Assembly: GCA_041687675.1 (NCBI GenBank)
Contig: JAWLBM010000039.1
Location: 1 to 45,938 of the forward strand
DNA length: 45,938 bases
Direction of reading: 5' to 3'
Source of the DNA: JAWLBM01 sp041687675
Lineage (GTDB): Bacteria; Pseudomonadota; Alphaproteobacteria; Rhizobiales; Pleomorphomonadaceae
Shown: piece after piece, positions 8,396 to 18,771 of the stretch
How the letters are laid out: every line of letters begins with the position of its first letter
Position numbering within the stretch: the first letter of the stretch is position 1
Position numbers and translations under genes: made by a program
Notes under the pieces: model-generated
The model's database searches: none
Told to the model about the DNA's origin: nothing
What the model saw: only the letters and a program-made list of their open reading frames with translations

Positions 8396-9550
8396 ATGCT
8401 TTCGGATCGCAAGGTGACGGCTTCGGTGGCCGCCCTGATGCTCCTCGCCTCGACGTCCACCGTCTTCGCCGCCACCGAGCAGGAGATCACGGACGCTCTC
8501 GAGGCCCTGTTCGCCGCCAGCAACGACACAGGCACGATCGAGCTCGGCTCGCCGACCGCCGAGGGCGACACCCTCGTCTACCGCAACGTCACCTTCTCGA
8601 TGGACTCGCCCCAGGGCGCCGGCACGGGCCGGATCGAGACGCTGACGCTCACCGCTCCCGACCTCAACGACGCCGGCGGCCTGGTCGCCGACTCCGTGGT
8701 CGCCGGCGGCGTGAGCGTCGAGACCGAGGACGGCGAATCGGTGCGGATCGCCTCGATGTCCACCACGGGCCTCGACGTCACCCCCGGCGCCGCGGGCGCC
8801 GACCCGGTCAGCCGCTTCGAGACCGTCACCGCGGAGGACCTGGTCGTGGAAGCGCCCGACCAGCCGCCGTTCAGCATCGACCTCATCGAGATCGAGGCCA
8901 GCGACTACGTGGACGGCATCGCCCGCAGCGGCAGCTTCGAGATCTCGGGCATCCGCCTCGACGTGGACGAGGTGGCCAGCGAGGAGCCCGCCGCGCAGCA
9001 GCTGAAGGACCTCGGCTACGAGGAGGTGGTGCTCGGGATCAGCGGCGCCGGCACCTGGGACGACCAGGCCGGCACCGCCTCCCTCGACGACCTCACCATC
9101 GCGGGCGAGAACATGGGTTCGGTCTCGCTCAGCGCCATCCTCGGCGGCTTCACGCCGGAGGTGGTCGAGAGCCTGCAGGCGACCGAGCCCTCGCCGGAGG
9201 TGATGGGGCAGATCACCCTGCAGGAGGCCGCGATCAGTTTCGAGGACGCCTCCATCACCGGCAAGCTCCTGGACATGCAGGCCGGCCAGATGGGCGCCGA
9301 CCGGGCCACCTTCGTGGAGCAGATCTCGGCCGCGCTGCCGCTGATGCTGAGCGCTGTCGGCAACCCGGGCTTCCAGGAGAAGCTCGCGACCGCGGCCTCC
9401 GCCTTCCTGAAGGACCCGCAGAACATCACGATCTCGATCGCGCCGTCCCAGCCGATCGACCTGATGACGCTGATGATGACCGGCCAGACCGCGCCGCAGA
9501 CCCTGCCGGACGTGCTCAACGCCGAAGTGACCGCCAACGAGCCGGAGTGA
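8396..9550 (+). CDS. Exported protein of unknown function, paralog A
   Basis: 384 aa beginning with a typical signal peptide (basic MLSDRKV, hydrophobic core, cleavage near VFAATE). The mature part is acidic and alternates short predicted strands with Asp/Gly turns; segments such as LKDLGYEEVVLGISGAGTWD and FEDASITGKLLDMQAGQMG recur in the downstream gene. No cysteines were seen in the mature part and no enzymatic motif. It is homologous along its length to the next gene, including the C-terminal motif AFLKDPQNITISIAP. The start at 8396 is set by GGGAG 7 nt upstream and the signal peptide; the open frame continues upstream to 8192 without coding character. Likely periplasmic or envelope-associated; no function can be assigned. 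Confidence 0.82.
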   Translation: MLSDRKVTASVAALMLLASTSTVFAATEQEITDALEALFAASNDTGTIELGSPTAEGDTLVYRNVTFSMDSPQGAGTGRIETLTLTAPDLNDAGGLVADSVVAGGVSVETEDGESVRIASMSTTGLDVTPGAAGADPVSRFETVTAEDLVVEAPDQPPFSIDLIEIEASDYVDGIARSGSFEISGIRLDVDEVASEEPAAQQLKDLGYEEVVLGISGAGTWDDQAGTASLDDLTIAGENMGSVSLSAILGGFTPEVVESLQATEPSPEVMGQITLQEAAISFEDASITGKLLDMQAGQMGADRATFVEQISAALPLMLSAVGNPGFQEKLATAASAFLKDPQNITISIAPSQPIDLMTLMMTGQTAPQTLPDVLNAEVTANEPE

Positions 9551-9560
9551 TCCGGCCAGA

Positions 9561-9588
9561 CGGCCGGCGCCCGGATAGGCGCCGGCCG
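9561..9588 (+). terminator. Intergenic hairpin between tandem paralogs
   Basis: Perfect 11-bp stem CGGCCGGCGCC / GGCGCCGGCCG with a 6-nt loop, 10 bp after the stop codon of paralog A and 41 bp before paralog B. There is no T-tract, so it may act as a partial terminator or an mRNA-stabilising stem rather than a full stop. Confidence 0.45.
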
Positions 9589-9629
9589 CCAGAAGCATGG
9601 CATCGGCAGAAAACCGTTCAGGAGAGTCC

Positions 9630-11858
9630 ATGATGCGTGCGACAGGCCGCTGGATCCTTGCAACCGCCGCCATCCTCGCGGCCGCGCCGGCCGCCGCCGC
9701 CACGGCGCGCGAGGATCTCGTCCGCGAGTTCCTCGAGGGCTACAGCTTCGGGCTCGAGGTGCAGATCGGCGAGTCGCGCTGGGAGCCCGAAGGCCGGACC
9801 GTGGTGCTGGAGGCCGTGACCATCGGCCAGCCGGGCGACCCGCTCACCTTGACCTTCAACGAACTCGCCTTCTTCGATCCGCGCCGCACCCACGACGGCC
9901 TGTTCGCCGCCGATGCGGTCCGCGGCTCAGGCGTTGCCTGGACGGTGCGGGTTGACCCCGAGGCCTGGTTCCCGGCCCTCGCCGGCCCCGAGGCGCCGAC
10001 GGAGGCCGGCGATCCCGAGGCCGGGGATCCCTCCGGGTCAGATGCGACCGACGATGACAGCGCGGGCCCGGCCGCGCCCGGCCAGTCGGCCGAGGGCGGC
10101 GCCGACAATGCCGCGCCGGGCGAGGCGGCCGGCCCGCCCGACGAGGAGGCTCCCGCGACGGGCGGCGAGGGGGCGGACGACGGCCTCGATATCGAGGCGG
10201 CTTTCAGCGGTCCCTTCGAGGTGATCGGCGGCGCCGAGGGCTTTCTCTACGAGCGGGTCGAGTTCCCCTTCGCCGCGCCGGACTTCGCCGCAACCGACCT
10301 GGTCGCCAACCTCGGCGCCTACTTCGACTGGACCCTTCTCCACCGCTTCGACTGGTTCGAGATCACCAACGCCCGGCTGGAGACCGTCGGGCTTCCCGAT
10401 GGCAACAGCCGGAGCAGCTACGGGCTCGCCTACATGGCGGGCCTGCACGACGGCCGCCTCGAGCGCTCCGGCGCCAGCGACATCGAGCAGACGGTCAGCG
10501 CGGAAGGCCGCGAGCAGACCACCCGGATCGCCAGCGCCTACACGGTCGGCGTCGACCTCCGGGCGATCTTCGACGCCATCGATCCGCGCCGCTACGAGAA
10601 CGGCGTCGGCGATGGCCGCTGGCGGACCGGCGTGCTGCAGGTGGGCTACAACAACATGACGGTGGAGGTGCCCGAGGGCACCGTCTCGATCGTCAACCTC
10701 GAGGCGAACGGCGTGCGGGTTCGCCAGACGGCGAAGCCCATCCTGTCGCTCTACGCCACCCTGTTCTCCAACCCGACCGTCATCGAGGACGATCCGGCGA
10801 CCTTCCTGCGCGACCTCATGCCCGCCGCCTTCGGCTTCTATGGCGTCGACTTCGTGCAGATGAACGGCTTCGAGTTCACCTCGCCGACCGGCGCCCGCTT
10901 CGCCATCGGCCAGTTCGACCTGAACGGCGCCGACAGCGACGCCGTCGGCGCGGTCACGCTGCGCGAGATCCAGCTCGACACCGGCATGTTCGGGTCCGGC
11001 TCGCTGGAGCTGCTGACCTTCAACAACATCCGCTTCGGCTCGCTCGCCGCCTGGATCGACTTCGCCATGGCCGCGGCCGAGGAGGAGGAACCGCCGCCGC
11101 AGGCGATCATCGAAGCCGTGATGGACGGCATGCCGACGCTCGACTTCTTCGAGATGGCCGGGCTCACCATCGAGACGCCCACCGGCACCGTCGGCCTCGA
11201 TTCCCTGGCGATGACCAGTTCGGACTACCTGCGCCAGATCGCGCAGCGCTCGGACACGACCCTGACCCGCCTGGCGATCCCGGTCTCCCTGATCCCCGAT
11301 CCCGAGGGCCGCGCGCCGCTGGAGCGCATGGGCTACGACCGGATCGTGCTGTCCGGCGCCGCCTCGATCCACTTCGACATGGAGAGCGGCCACTTCCGGC
11401 TGCTCGACGCCACGCTCGAGGCGGAGGAGATGGGGATCCTCGGCGCCAGCCTGCATGTCTCCAACCTGCCGCTCGAGGCCCTGCTCGCCGACCCCGAGAC
11501 GGCCGAGGAGCGCATGAAGGAAGCCACCTTCGTCGGCGCCAGCGTCAGCTTCGGCAACCAGTCGATCGTCGAGCGGGCCTTCCGCATGCAGGCGGAGGAC
11601 ATGAACCAGGATCCGGAGACCTTCCGCCGCAACACGGCGGGCGCGATTCCGCTGATGCTCGGTTTCCTCGGAGACCCGGAGCTGCAGCGCAGCTTCGCCG
11701 AGCCGATCGCCGACTTCCTGAAGGATCCGAAGTCGCTGACGCTGGTCGCCGAGCCGGTCGCGCCGGTGCCGCTCGGGGCGCTCGAGGGGATCGACCAGGG
11801 GATGCCGCCCGGCGAGGTGATCCGCCTCCTCGGCGTCCGCCTCCTCGCCAACGAATAG
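9630..11858 (+). CDS. Exported protein of unknown function, paralog B (enlarged)
   Basis: 742 aa with a signal peptide (MMRATGRW, then Ala-rich core, cleavage near AAATARE). It aligns end to end with paralog A: the N-terminal GRTVVLEAVTI...ADAVRGSGVAW block, and the C-terminal LERMGYDRIVLSGAASIHFD, GAIPLMLGFLGDPEL and ADFLKDPKSLTLVAEPV blocks. Extra length comes from a disordered Ala/Pro/Gly/Asp/Glu-rich linker (about residues 118-190) and an additional beta-rich middle region. Its overall look (long strands, few helices, no catalytic motifs) is reminiscent of AsmA-like envelope proteins, but I could not confirm that. RBS AGGAGAG sits 4-5 nt before ATG 9630. The pair probably forms an operon modulated by the hairpin between them. 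Confidence 0.82.
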   Translation: MMRATGRWILATAAILAAAPAAAATAREDLVREFLEGYSFGLEVQIGESRWEPEGRTVVLEAVTIGQPGDPLTLTFNELAFFDPRRTHDGLFAADAVRGSGVAWTVRVDPEAWFPALAGPEAPTEAGDPEAGDPSGSDATDDDSAGPAAPGQSAEGGADNAAPGEAAGPPDEEAPATGGEGADDGLDIEAAFSGPFEVIGGAEGFLYERVEFPFAAPDFAATDLVANLGAYFDWTLLHRFDWFEITNARLETVGLPDGNSRSSYGLAYMAGLHDGRLERSGASDIEQTVSAEGREQTTRIASAYTVGVDLRAIFDAIDPRRYENGVGDGRWRTGVLQVGYNNMTVEVPEGTVSIVNLEANGVRVRQTAKPILSLYATLFSNPTVIEDDPATFLRDLMPAAFGFYGVDFVQMNGFEFTSPTGARFAIGQFDLNGADSDAVGAVTLREIQLDTGMFGSGSLELLTFNNIRFGSLAAWIDFAMAAAEEEEPPPQAIIEAVMDGMPTLDFFEMAGLTIETPTGTVGLDSLAMTSSDYLRQIAQRSDTTLTRLAIPVSLIPDPEGRAPLERMGYDRIVLSGAASIHFDMESGHFRLLDATLEAEEMGILGASLHVSNLPLEALLADPETAEERMKEATFVGASVSFGNQSIVERAFRMQAEDMNQDPETFRRNTAGAIPLMLGFLGDPELQRSFAEPIADFLKDPKSLTLVAEPVAPVPLGALEGIDQGMPPGEVIRLLGVRLLANE

Positions 11859-11883
11859 GGCGGGGCCGCAGCCGGCCCCGCCC
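11858..11883. terminator. Hairpin between convergent genes, likely bidirectional terminator
   Basis: Perfect 11-bp stem GGGCGGGGCCG / CGGCCCCGCCC with a CAGC loop, starting at the last base of the TAG stop of paralog B and reaching to 34 bp short of the aspS stop. Very stable, but with no T-tract. Confidence 0.6.
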
Positions 11884-11917
11884 CATCCGAATTCGGTTCG
11901 TTGCGGCGCCCGCCCGG

Positions 11918-13699
11918 TCAGCCCGGCAGGTTCAGGCGGAGGTGCAGTTCGCGCAGCTGCCTGTTGGACGGCGACGACGGCGCGCCCATCAGGAGGTCCT
12001 CGGCGCGCTGGTTCATCGGGAACAGCGCCACCTCGCGAAGGTTCTCCGCCCCGCAGATCAGCATGATGATGCGGTCGATGCCGGCCGCCATGCCGCCGTG
12101 CGGCGGTGCGCCGTACTGGAACGCCCGGTAGAGCCCGCCGAAGCGCTCCTCCACGTCGGCCTTCGTCAGGCCCACCAGTTCGAAGGCCTTCACCATCAGC
12201 TCCGGCGACTGGTTGCGGATCGAGCCGGAGGCGATCTCGTAGCCGTTGCAGACCATGTCGTACTGGAAGGCCTTCAGCGACAGCGGGTCCTGCGAGGTCA
12301 GCGCCTCCAGCCCGCCCTGCGGCATGGAGAAGGGATTGTGGGCGAAGTCGAGCCGCTTCTCGTCCTCGTCCCACTCGTAGAAGGGGAAGTCGACGATCCA
12401 GCAGAGCTCGAAGCGGTTCTCGTCGACGAGGCCGAGGTCCGTGCCGATCCGGGTCCGCGCGTCGCCGGCGAACCTGTGGAACTTGGCCGGGTCGCCGGCG
12501 ACGAAGAAGGCGGCGTCGCCCTCCCCGAGGCCGAGCGCCAGGCGCAGCGCCTCGGTCCGCTCGGGACCGATGTTCTTGGCGAGCGGGCCGGCGCCCTCGA
12601 GCGCGCCGTTCTCGCTGCGCCAGAAGATGTAGCCGAGGCCCGGCTGGCCCTCCGACTGCGCCCAGGCGTTCATCCGGTCGCAGAAGGCGCGGCTGCCGCC
12701 GGTCTTCGCCGGGATCGCCCAGACCTCGGTCTTCGGGTCCGCCTCGATCATCCGCGCGAACACCTTGAAGCCGGAGCCGGCGAAGTGCTCGGCGACGTTG
12801 GACATCCGGATCGGATTGCGAAGGTCCGGCTTGTCGGTGCCGAAGGTGCGGATCGCCTCGTCGAACGGAATGCGCGGGAACGCCTGCGTCACCGGCCGGC
12901 CCCCGGCGAACTCCTCGAAGACGCCCCGGATCACCGGCTCCATGGTGGTCCAGACGTCCTCCTGGGTGACGAAGCTCATCTCCAGGTCGAGCTGGTAGAA
13001 CTCGCCGGGGAGGCGGTCGGCGCGCGGGTCCTCGTCGCGGAAGCAGGGGGCGATCTGGAAATAGCGGTCGAAGCCGGCGACCATCAGCAGCTGCTTGTAC
13101 TGCTGCGGCGCCTGCGGCAGGGCGTAGAACTTGCCCGGGTGGATGCGGCTCGGGACCAGGAAGTCGCGGGCGCCCTCGGGCGAGGAGGCGGTGAGGATCG
13201 GCGTCGCGTACTCGCCGAAGCCGATCTCATGCATGCGCCGGCGCATCGACCCGATCACCTTCGTCCGGGTGACGATGTTGCGGTGCAGCGTCTCGCGGCG
13301 AAGGTCGAGGAAGCGGTACTTGAGCCGCACCTCCTCGGGATACTCCGGCTCGCCGAACACCGGCAGCGGCAGCTCGCGGGCGACCGACAGCACCTCGAGG
13401 TCGCGCACATAGACCTCCACCTCGCCGGTGGAGAGGTTGGGGTTCACCGTCTCGGGGCTGCGCTTCTTCACCTCGCCGTCGATGCAGATGACCCATTCGG
13501 CGCGGACCGTCTCGGCCGCCTTGAAGGCGGCGCTGTCCGGGTCCACCACGCACTGGGTGATGCCGTAGTGGTCGCGCAGGTCGATGAACAGCAGCCCGCC
13601 GTGGTCGCGCACCCGGTGCACCCAGCCCGACAGCCGGGCGGTCGCGCCGACGTCGGCGCTGGCGAGCGCCCCGCAGGTGTGGGTCCGATAGCGATGCAT
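11918..13699 (-). CDS. aspS: Aspartate-tRNA ligase
   Basis: 593-aa cytosolic class II aminoacyl-tRNA synthetase charging tRNA-Asp (in bacteria with GatCAB usually also tRNA-Asn). The N-terminal OB anticodon-binding domain (GWVHRVRDHGGLLFIDLRD, about 25-45) is followed by motif 2 (FRDEDPRADRLPGEFYQLD, about 215-235), the bacterial GAD insert (about 285-420), and motif 3 (GGMAAGIDRIIML, about 525-540). Length is standard for bacterial-type AspRS. ATG 13699 begins MHRYRTHTCG, the usual N-terminus of alphaproteobacterial AspRS. It diverges from rnd, a common arrangement in Hyphomicrobiales. The leader contains a hairpin close to the start codon. Confidence 0.98.
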   Translation of the reverse strand: MHRYRTHTCGALASADVGATARLSGWVHRVRDHGGLLFIDLRDHYGITQCVVDPDSAAFKAAETVRAEWVICIDGEVKKRSPETVNPNLSTGEVEVYVRDLEVLSVARELPLPVFGEPEYPEEVRLKYRFLDLRRETLHRNIVTRTKVIGSMRRRMHEIGFGEYATPILTASSPEGARDFLVPSRIHPGKFYALPQAPQQYKQLLMVAGFDRYFQIAPCFRDEDPRADRLPGEFYQLDLEMSFVTQEDVWTTMEPVIRGVFEEFAGGRPVTQAFPRIPFDEAIRTFGTDKPDLRNPIRMSNVAEHFAGSGFKVFARMIEADPKTEVWAIPAKTGGSRAFCDRMNAWAQSEGQPGLGYIFWRSENGALEGAGPLAKNIGPERTEALRLALGLGEGDAAFFVAGDPAKFHRFAGDARTRIGTDLGLVDENRFELCWIVDFPFYEWDEDEKRLDFAHNPFSMPQGGLEALTSQDPLSLKAFQYDMVCNGYEIASGSIRNQSPELMVKAFELVGLTKADVEERFGGLYRAFQYGAPPHGGMAAGIDRIIMLICGAENLREVALFPMNQRAEDLLMGAPSSPSNRQLRELHLRLNLPG

Positions 13700-13709
13700 G
13701 GGTCTCGTC

Positions 13710-13748
13710 CCGGGCAGGTGTGAACGCTCCGGCGGGGCCCCTGCCCGG
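13710..13748 (-). promoter_or_regulatory. Hairpin in the aspS leader
   Basis: Perfect 9-bp inverted repeat CCGGGCAGG / CCTGCCCGG with a 21-nt loop. The stem ends 10 nt upstream of the aspS ATG and takes in part of the only ribosome-site-like sequence (GGGACGAG on the minus strand). It could limit aspS translation initiation; it does not resemble a T-box. Confidence 0.35.
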
Positions 13749-13854
13749 CCGGCGGCGGAACACCACACATCCGCATGCGGCTTGTCAAGGCGGCGGCGGC
13801 GCGGCCGGCGGCGCAAATACCGGGAGCCTCGCGGGAATTCCGCGCATCGATGGC

Positions 13855-13883
13855 GCGACAGGGCCGAAAAGACGGGCTATATA
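13855..13883 (+). promoter_or_regulatory. Possible housekeeping promoter of rnd
   Basis: GCGACA and TATATA separated by 17 bp; each agrees with the -35/-10 consensus at four of six positions. The predicted start of transcription would fall only a few bases before the rnd ATG at 13894, implying a leaderless or nearly leaderless mRNA, which is common in alphaproteobacteria. No ribosome binding site is visible there. Confidence 0.35.
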
Positions 13884-13893
13884 TCCCGAAGCC

Positions 13894-15087
13894 ATGACGA
13901 TGATCACCACCACCAAGGCGCTGGCCGAGGCCTGCGCGTCCCTTTCCCGCCACGAAGCCGTCACCGTCGACACGGAGTTCCTCCGGGAAACGACGTTCTG
14001 GCCGAGGCTCTGCGTCATCCAGATGGCGAGCCCCGACGACGTCCATGTCGTCGACGCGCTCGCGCCGGGGATCGACCTCGGGCCGTTCCTCGACCTGATG
14101 CGCGACGAAGCGGTGATGAAGGTCTTCCACGCCGCCCGCCAGGACATCGAGATCATCTGGCACCTCGGCGGCTTCGTGCCGCACCCGGTGTTCGACACCC
14201 AGGTGGCCGCGATGGTCTGCGGCTTTGGCGATTCGATCTCCTACGACCAGCTGGTCCAGCGCACCACCGGCGCCCAGATCGACAAGTCGCACCGCTTCAC
14301 CGACTGGAGCCGCCGGCCGCTGAGCGAGAGCCAGCTCACCTATGCCCGGGCGGACGTCACGCACCTGCGCGACGTCTATCGCTTCCTCAAGGCCAACCTC
14401 GAGGAGCAGGGCCGCGCCGACTGGGTGATGGAGGAGATGGAGGTGCTGACCTCCGAGTCCACCTATCGCTCCGACCCGGCGGACGCCTGGAAGCGGCTGA
14501 AGATGCGGCTGAAGAAGCCGCGCGAGCTGCAGATCCTGAAGGAGATCGCCGCCTGGCGCGAGCGCGAGGCGCAGAGCCGCGACGTGCCGCGCTCGCGCGT
14601 CCTCAAGGACGACACCCTGTTCGAGATCGCCACCCACGCGCCGACCGAGCCGCAGAAGCTCGCCGAGCTGCGCACCATTCCGAAGGGGTGGGAGCGCTCG
14701 CGCAGCGGCGAGGACCTGATCGGGGTGGTCCGCCGGGCGCTGGAGATGCCGAAGGAGGAGTGGCCGAAGCTGCCGCGCGGCCGCCAGGCGCCCGAGGGCT
14801 CCGGCGCCGCCGTCGACCTGATGAAGGTGCTGCTCAAGCTCGTCAGCGAGAACGAGGGCGTGGCGGCGAAGATCATCGCCACCGTCGACGACCTCGAGGA
14901 GATCGCCACCTCCGACGACGCCGACGTGCCGGCGCTGCGCGGCTGGCGGCGCGAGCTGTTCGGCGAGACGGCGCTGAAGGTCAAGCGCGGCGAGATCGCC
15001 CTCTGCTTCGACGGCAAGAAGGTGGTCGCCGTGGAAGGGCCGGGCCTGCCGGCGAGCCGCGGCCGCAGGGCCACGGCGGCGGAGTAG
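13894..15087 (+). CDS. rnd: Ribonuclease D
   Basis: 397-aa cytosolic 3'-to-5' exoribonuclease of the DEDDy class that trims tRNA precursors. The catalytic motifs are DTEF (ExoI, about residues 25-30), HAARQDIEI (ExoII, about 79) and YARADVTHL (ExoIII, about 149). A first HRDC domain follows (KKPRELQILKEIAAWREREA, about 208-285), with a shorter second helical unit after it. The start MTMITTTKALAEAC matches the usual N-terminus before the first strand; longer upstream frames run through low-complexity DNA. Divergent from aspS. Confidence 0.95.
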   Translation: MTMITTTKALAEACASLSRHEAVTVDTEFLRETTFWPRLCVIQMASPDDVHVVDALAPGIDLGPFLDLMRDEAVMKVFHAARQDIEIIWHLGGFVPHPVFDTQVAAMVCGFGDSISYDQLVQRTTGAQIDKSHRFTDWSRRPLSESQLTYARADVTHLRDVYRFLKANLEEQGRADWVMEEMEVLTSESTYRSDPADAWKRLKMRLKKPRELQILKEIAAWREREAQSRDVPRSRVLKDDTLFEIATHAPTEPQKLAELRTIPKGWERSRSGEDLIGVVRRALEMPKEEWPKLPRGRQAPEGSGAAVDLMKVLLKLVSENEGVAAKIIATVDDLEEIATSDDADVPALRGWRRELFGETALKVKRGEIALCFDGKKVVAVEGPGLPASRGRRATAAE

Positions 15088-15112
15088 GAGGCGGCGCGGA
15101 GCCGGGCCTTGC

Positions 15113-16543
<1,431 letters not shown>

Positions 16544-16637
16544 CCGGCATCGCCGCCGCGGCGGCGCGGCGGGCGGGCCGACCGGCCCCTTGTCTCCGGC
16601 GACCTGCCGGTGCTTACCTTGGGCCAACGGAGTCGCC

Positions 16638-17279
16638 ATGTACCAGCCGCCCCATTTCCGCGAGGACCGCCTCGAGGTCCAGCACGCCCTGATCCAGGCC
16701 CGCCCGCTCGGCACGCTCGTCACCGCCGGCCCGGCGGGGCTCCTCGCCAACCACATCCCCTTCCTGCTCGACCCCGCCGCCTCGCCGCTCGGCACGCTGC
16801 GCGCCCATCTCGCCCGCGCCAACGACCAGTGGCGGGACCTTGCGGCCGTCGGGGAGTGCCTCGTCGTCTTCCAGGGCGCGGACGACTACGTCTCGCCCTC
16901 CTGGTACGCGACCAAGCTGGAGACCGGGAAGGTGGTGCCGACGTGGAACTACGTGGCGGTGCACGCCTCCGGGCGGCCCCGCGTGATCGAGGACGCCGAC
17001 TGGCTGCGCGCCCAGCTCGACGGCCTGACCGACCTCCAGGAGGGCCGGCGCCCGCGCCCCTGGCGGGTGGACGACGCGCCGGCGTCCTATGTCGCCGCGC
17101 AGGTCCGCGGCATCATCGGCGTGGAGATCCCGATCGCGCGGATCGAGGGCAAGTGGAAGGCGAGCCAGAACCGCCCGGAGGCCGACCGCGACGGCGTCGT
17201 GCGCGGCCTCACCCTCGAGGGCCCCGGCTCGGCCGAGATGGCGGCGATCGTTGCCGAGCGCGGCGGCCGCGCTCGCTGA
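16638..17279 (+). CDS. PaiB-family FMN-binding negative transcriptional regulator-like protein
   Basis: 213 aa. The order of motifs is that of PaiB: MYQPPHFRE at the N-terminus, ANHIPFLLD (about 35), HLARANDQW (about 57), YVSPSWYATK followed by VPTWNYVAVHASG (about 90-115), and the C-terminal IARIEGKWKASQNR. These define the split-barrel flavin-binding fold. Family members in Bacillus repress sporulation and protease genes; in Gram-negative bacteria the role is mostly unproven, and a flavin-dependent function is equally possible. ATG 16638 fits the conserved N-terminus; the in-frame extension to 16590 is not conserved in style. Not clearly operonic with the P450 (94-bp gap). Confidence 0.88.
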   Translation: MYQPPHFREDRLEVQHALIQARPLGTLVTAGPAGLLANHIPFLLDPAASPLGTLRAHLARANDQWRDLAAVGECLVVFQGADDYVSPSWYATKLETGKVVPTWNYVAVHASGRPRVIEDADWLRAQLDGLTDLQEGRRPRPWRVDDAPASYVAAQVRGIIGVEIPIARIEGKWKASQNRPEADRDGVVRGLTLEGPGSAEMAAIVAERGGRAR

Positions 17280-17309
17280 GGGCGCGGCCGGCGGCGGACG
17301 GCGGCGGCG

Positions 17310-18767
17310 TCAGGCCGCCACGTCGCGGACGAAGGACTGGATCCGGCGCTCCAGCGCCGCGGCGGCGTCCACCACCTCGGAAACGGCGGCGGCGAGGTCC
17401 TCGGCGGACCGGTTGGTCTCCTCGGCGGCCCGGGTGGAGTCGCGCGAGATCTCGGCGACCCGGGCCGTGCCGTCGGCGGCGGCGCCGATCGAGCGGGCGA
17501 TCTCCCCGGTGGCCTTCTCCTGCTCGCCCATCGCCGCGGCGATCGAGGCGGTGGAGCGCTGCACGTCCTCGATGCGGGTGGCGATGCCGGAGATCGCCTC
17601 GACAGCGTTGCGGGTGCTGCCGGCGATGGCGGAGATCCGCTGGGCGATGTCCTCGGTCGCCCGGGTGGTCTGGTTGGCGAGGTTCTTCACCTCGGAGGCG
17701 ACCACCGCGAAGCCCTTGCCCATCTCGCCGGCCCGCGCCGCCTCGATGGTGGCGTTGAGGGCGAGGAGATTGGTCTGGGCGGCGATGTCCTGGATGATGT
17801 TGACCACGTCGCCGATCCGCTCCGCCTCCGAGGCCAGGGTGGCGACGTCCTCCGTCGTGCGCAGCACGGTGTCGCGGGCGTCGTCGACCACCGACTTCGT
17901 CCGGCCCACGTGCCCGTTCATCTCCTGGATCGAGGCGGCCATCTCGTCGGCGGCCGCGGCCATGGTCTGCACGGTGGACGAGGCGGTGCTCGACTGGTCG
18001 GCCGCCGCGCCGGCGCTGCGCGAGGCGTTGGCCGAGAGGCCGGAGAGCCGGGTCGTCTCGCCGTTCATCCGGGCGGTGAGGTCGCGGACGCGGGCGATCA
18101 GCCCGTCCACGTCGCTGCGGAAGCCGGCGATGGTCCGGTCGACCTCGGCGCGGCGGGCGGCCTCCCGCTCGGCGGCGGCGGACTGCTCGGCCATCAGCCG
18201 GCTCGCCTCGGCCTCGGCCCTGGCGACGGTCTCGATCGTCTCCCCGGCGGACCGGAACAGCGCCTCGACCCGGGTGGTGATCCAGGCGAGCACGATGGTC
18301 TGGAGCACCAGGATCACCGCATGCACCAGCACCCGGGCGAGGTCCGGGGTCGAGGTCGGGAACACCGCCGAGGGCAGCGCGAAGTTGAGCGCCAGGTGGT
18401 GGACGGCGGTGACGCCGGCAAAGGCGATGAGGGCGCGCCAGTCGCACCAGCCGGCGGTCACCGCCAGCATGGCGAAGAAGTACATGTGGATGTCGACCTG
18501 GTAGGGATGGCCCGCCAGTTCGAACACCATGATCGCGACGAGGCCGGCGGCGGCCATCGAGGTGACGATCCGGGTGGCGGCGCTGGTGCGGTCCGCCCGC
18601 CAGGTCAGCGTCGCCGCGGCGGCGATCGCGACCGCGCCGACCAGCGGCACCAGCGGCGGGGAGGAACTGACGAGGATCGCCAGCGCGGCGACGATCAGCA
18701 CGTTGAACCAGAGGAAGGCGACGAAGCCGGCGCCGAAGTCGGTCCTGATCCTGTTGAGGTCCTGCAT
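17310..18767 (-). CDS. Methyl-accepting chemotaxis protein without HAMP domain
   Basis: 485 aa. The N-terminal third (about residues 10-165) is a multi-pass membrane domain with five or six helices and a VHHLALNFALP segment whose His pair is typical of this rhizobial receptor type. The cytoplasmic part is a long coiled coil with the receptor tip IQDIAAQTNLLALNATIEAA followed by EMGKGFAVVASEVKNLA, the CheA/CheW-binding hairpin. No periplasmic ligand domain and no HAMP linker are visible, so input is probably sensed in the membrane. ATG 18767 is chosen because it has GGTGAG 7 nt upstream; a GTG at 18779 would overlap the preceding gene by 8 bp. No che genes are nearby. Confidence 0.92.
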   Translation of the reverse strand: MQDLNRIRTDFGAGFVAFLWFNVLIVAALAILVSSSPPLVPLVGAVAIAAAATLTWRADRTSAATRIVTSMAAAGLVAIMVFELAGHPYQVDIHMYFFAMLAVTAGWCDWRALIAFAGVTAVHHLALNFALPSAVFPTSTPDLARVLVHAVILVLQTIVLAWITTRVEALFRSAGETIETVARAEAEASRLMAEQSAAAEREAARRAEVDRTIAGFRSDVDGLIARVRDLTARMNGETTRLSGLSANASRSAGAAADQSSTASSTVQTMAAAADEMAASIQEMNGHVGRTKSVVDDARDTVLRTTEDVATLASEAERIGDVVNIIQDIAAQTNLLALNATIEAARAGEMGKGFAVVASEVKNLANQTTRATEDIAQRISAIAGSTRNAVEAISGIATRIEDVQRSTASIAAAMGEQEKATGEIARSIGAAADGTARVAEISRDSTRAAEETNRSAEDLAAAVSEVVDAAAALERRIQSFVRDVAA

Positions 18768-18771
18768 GTGC

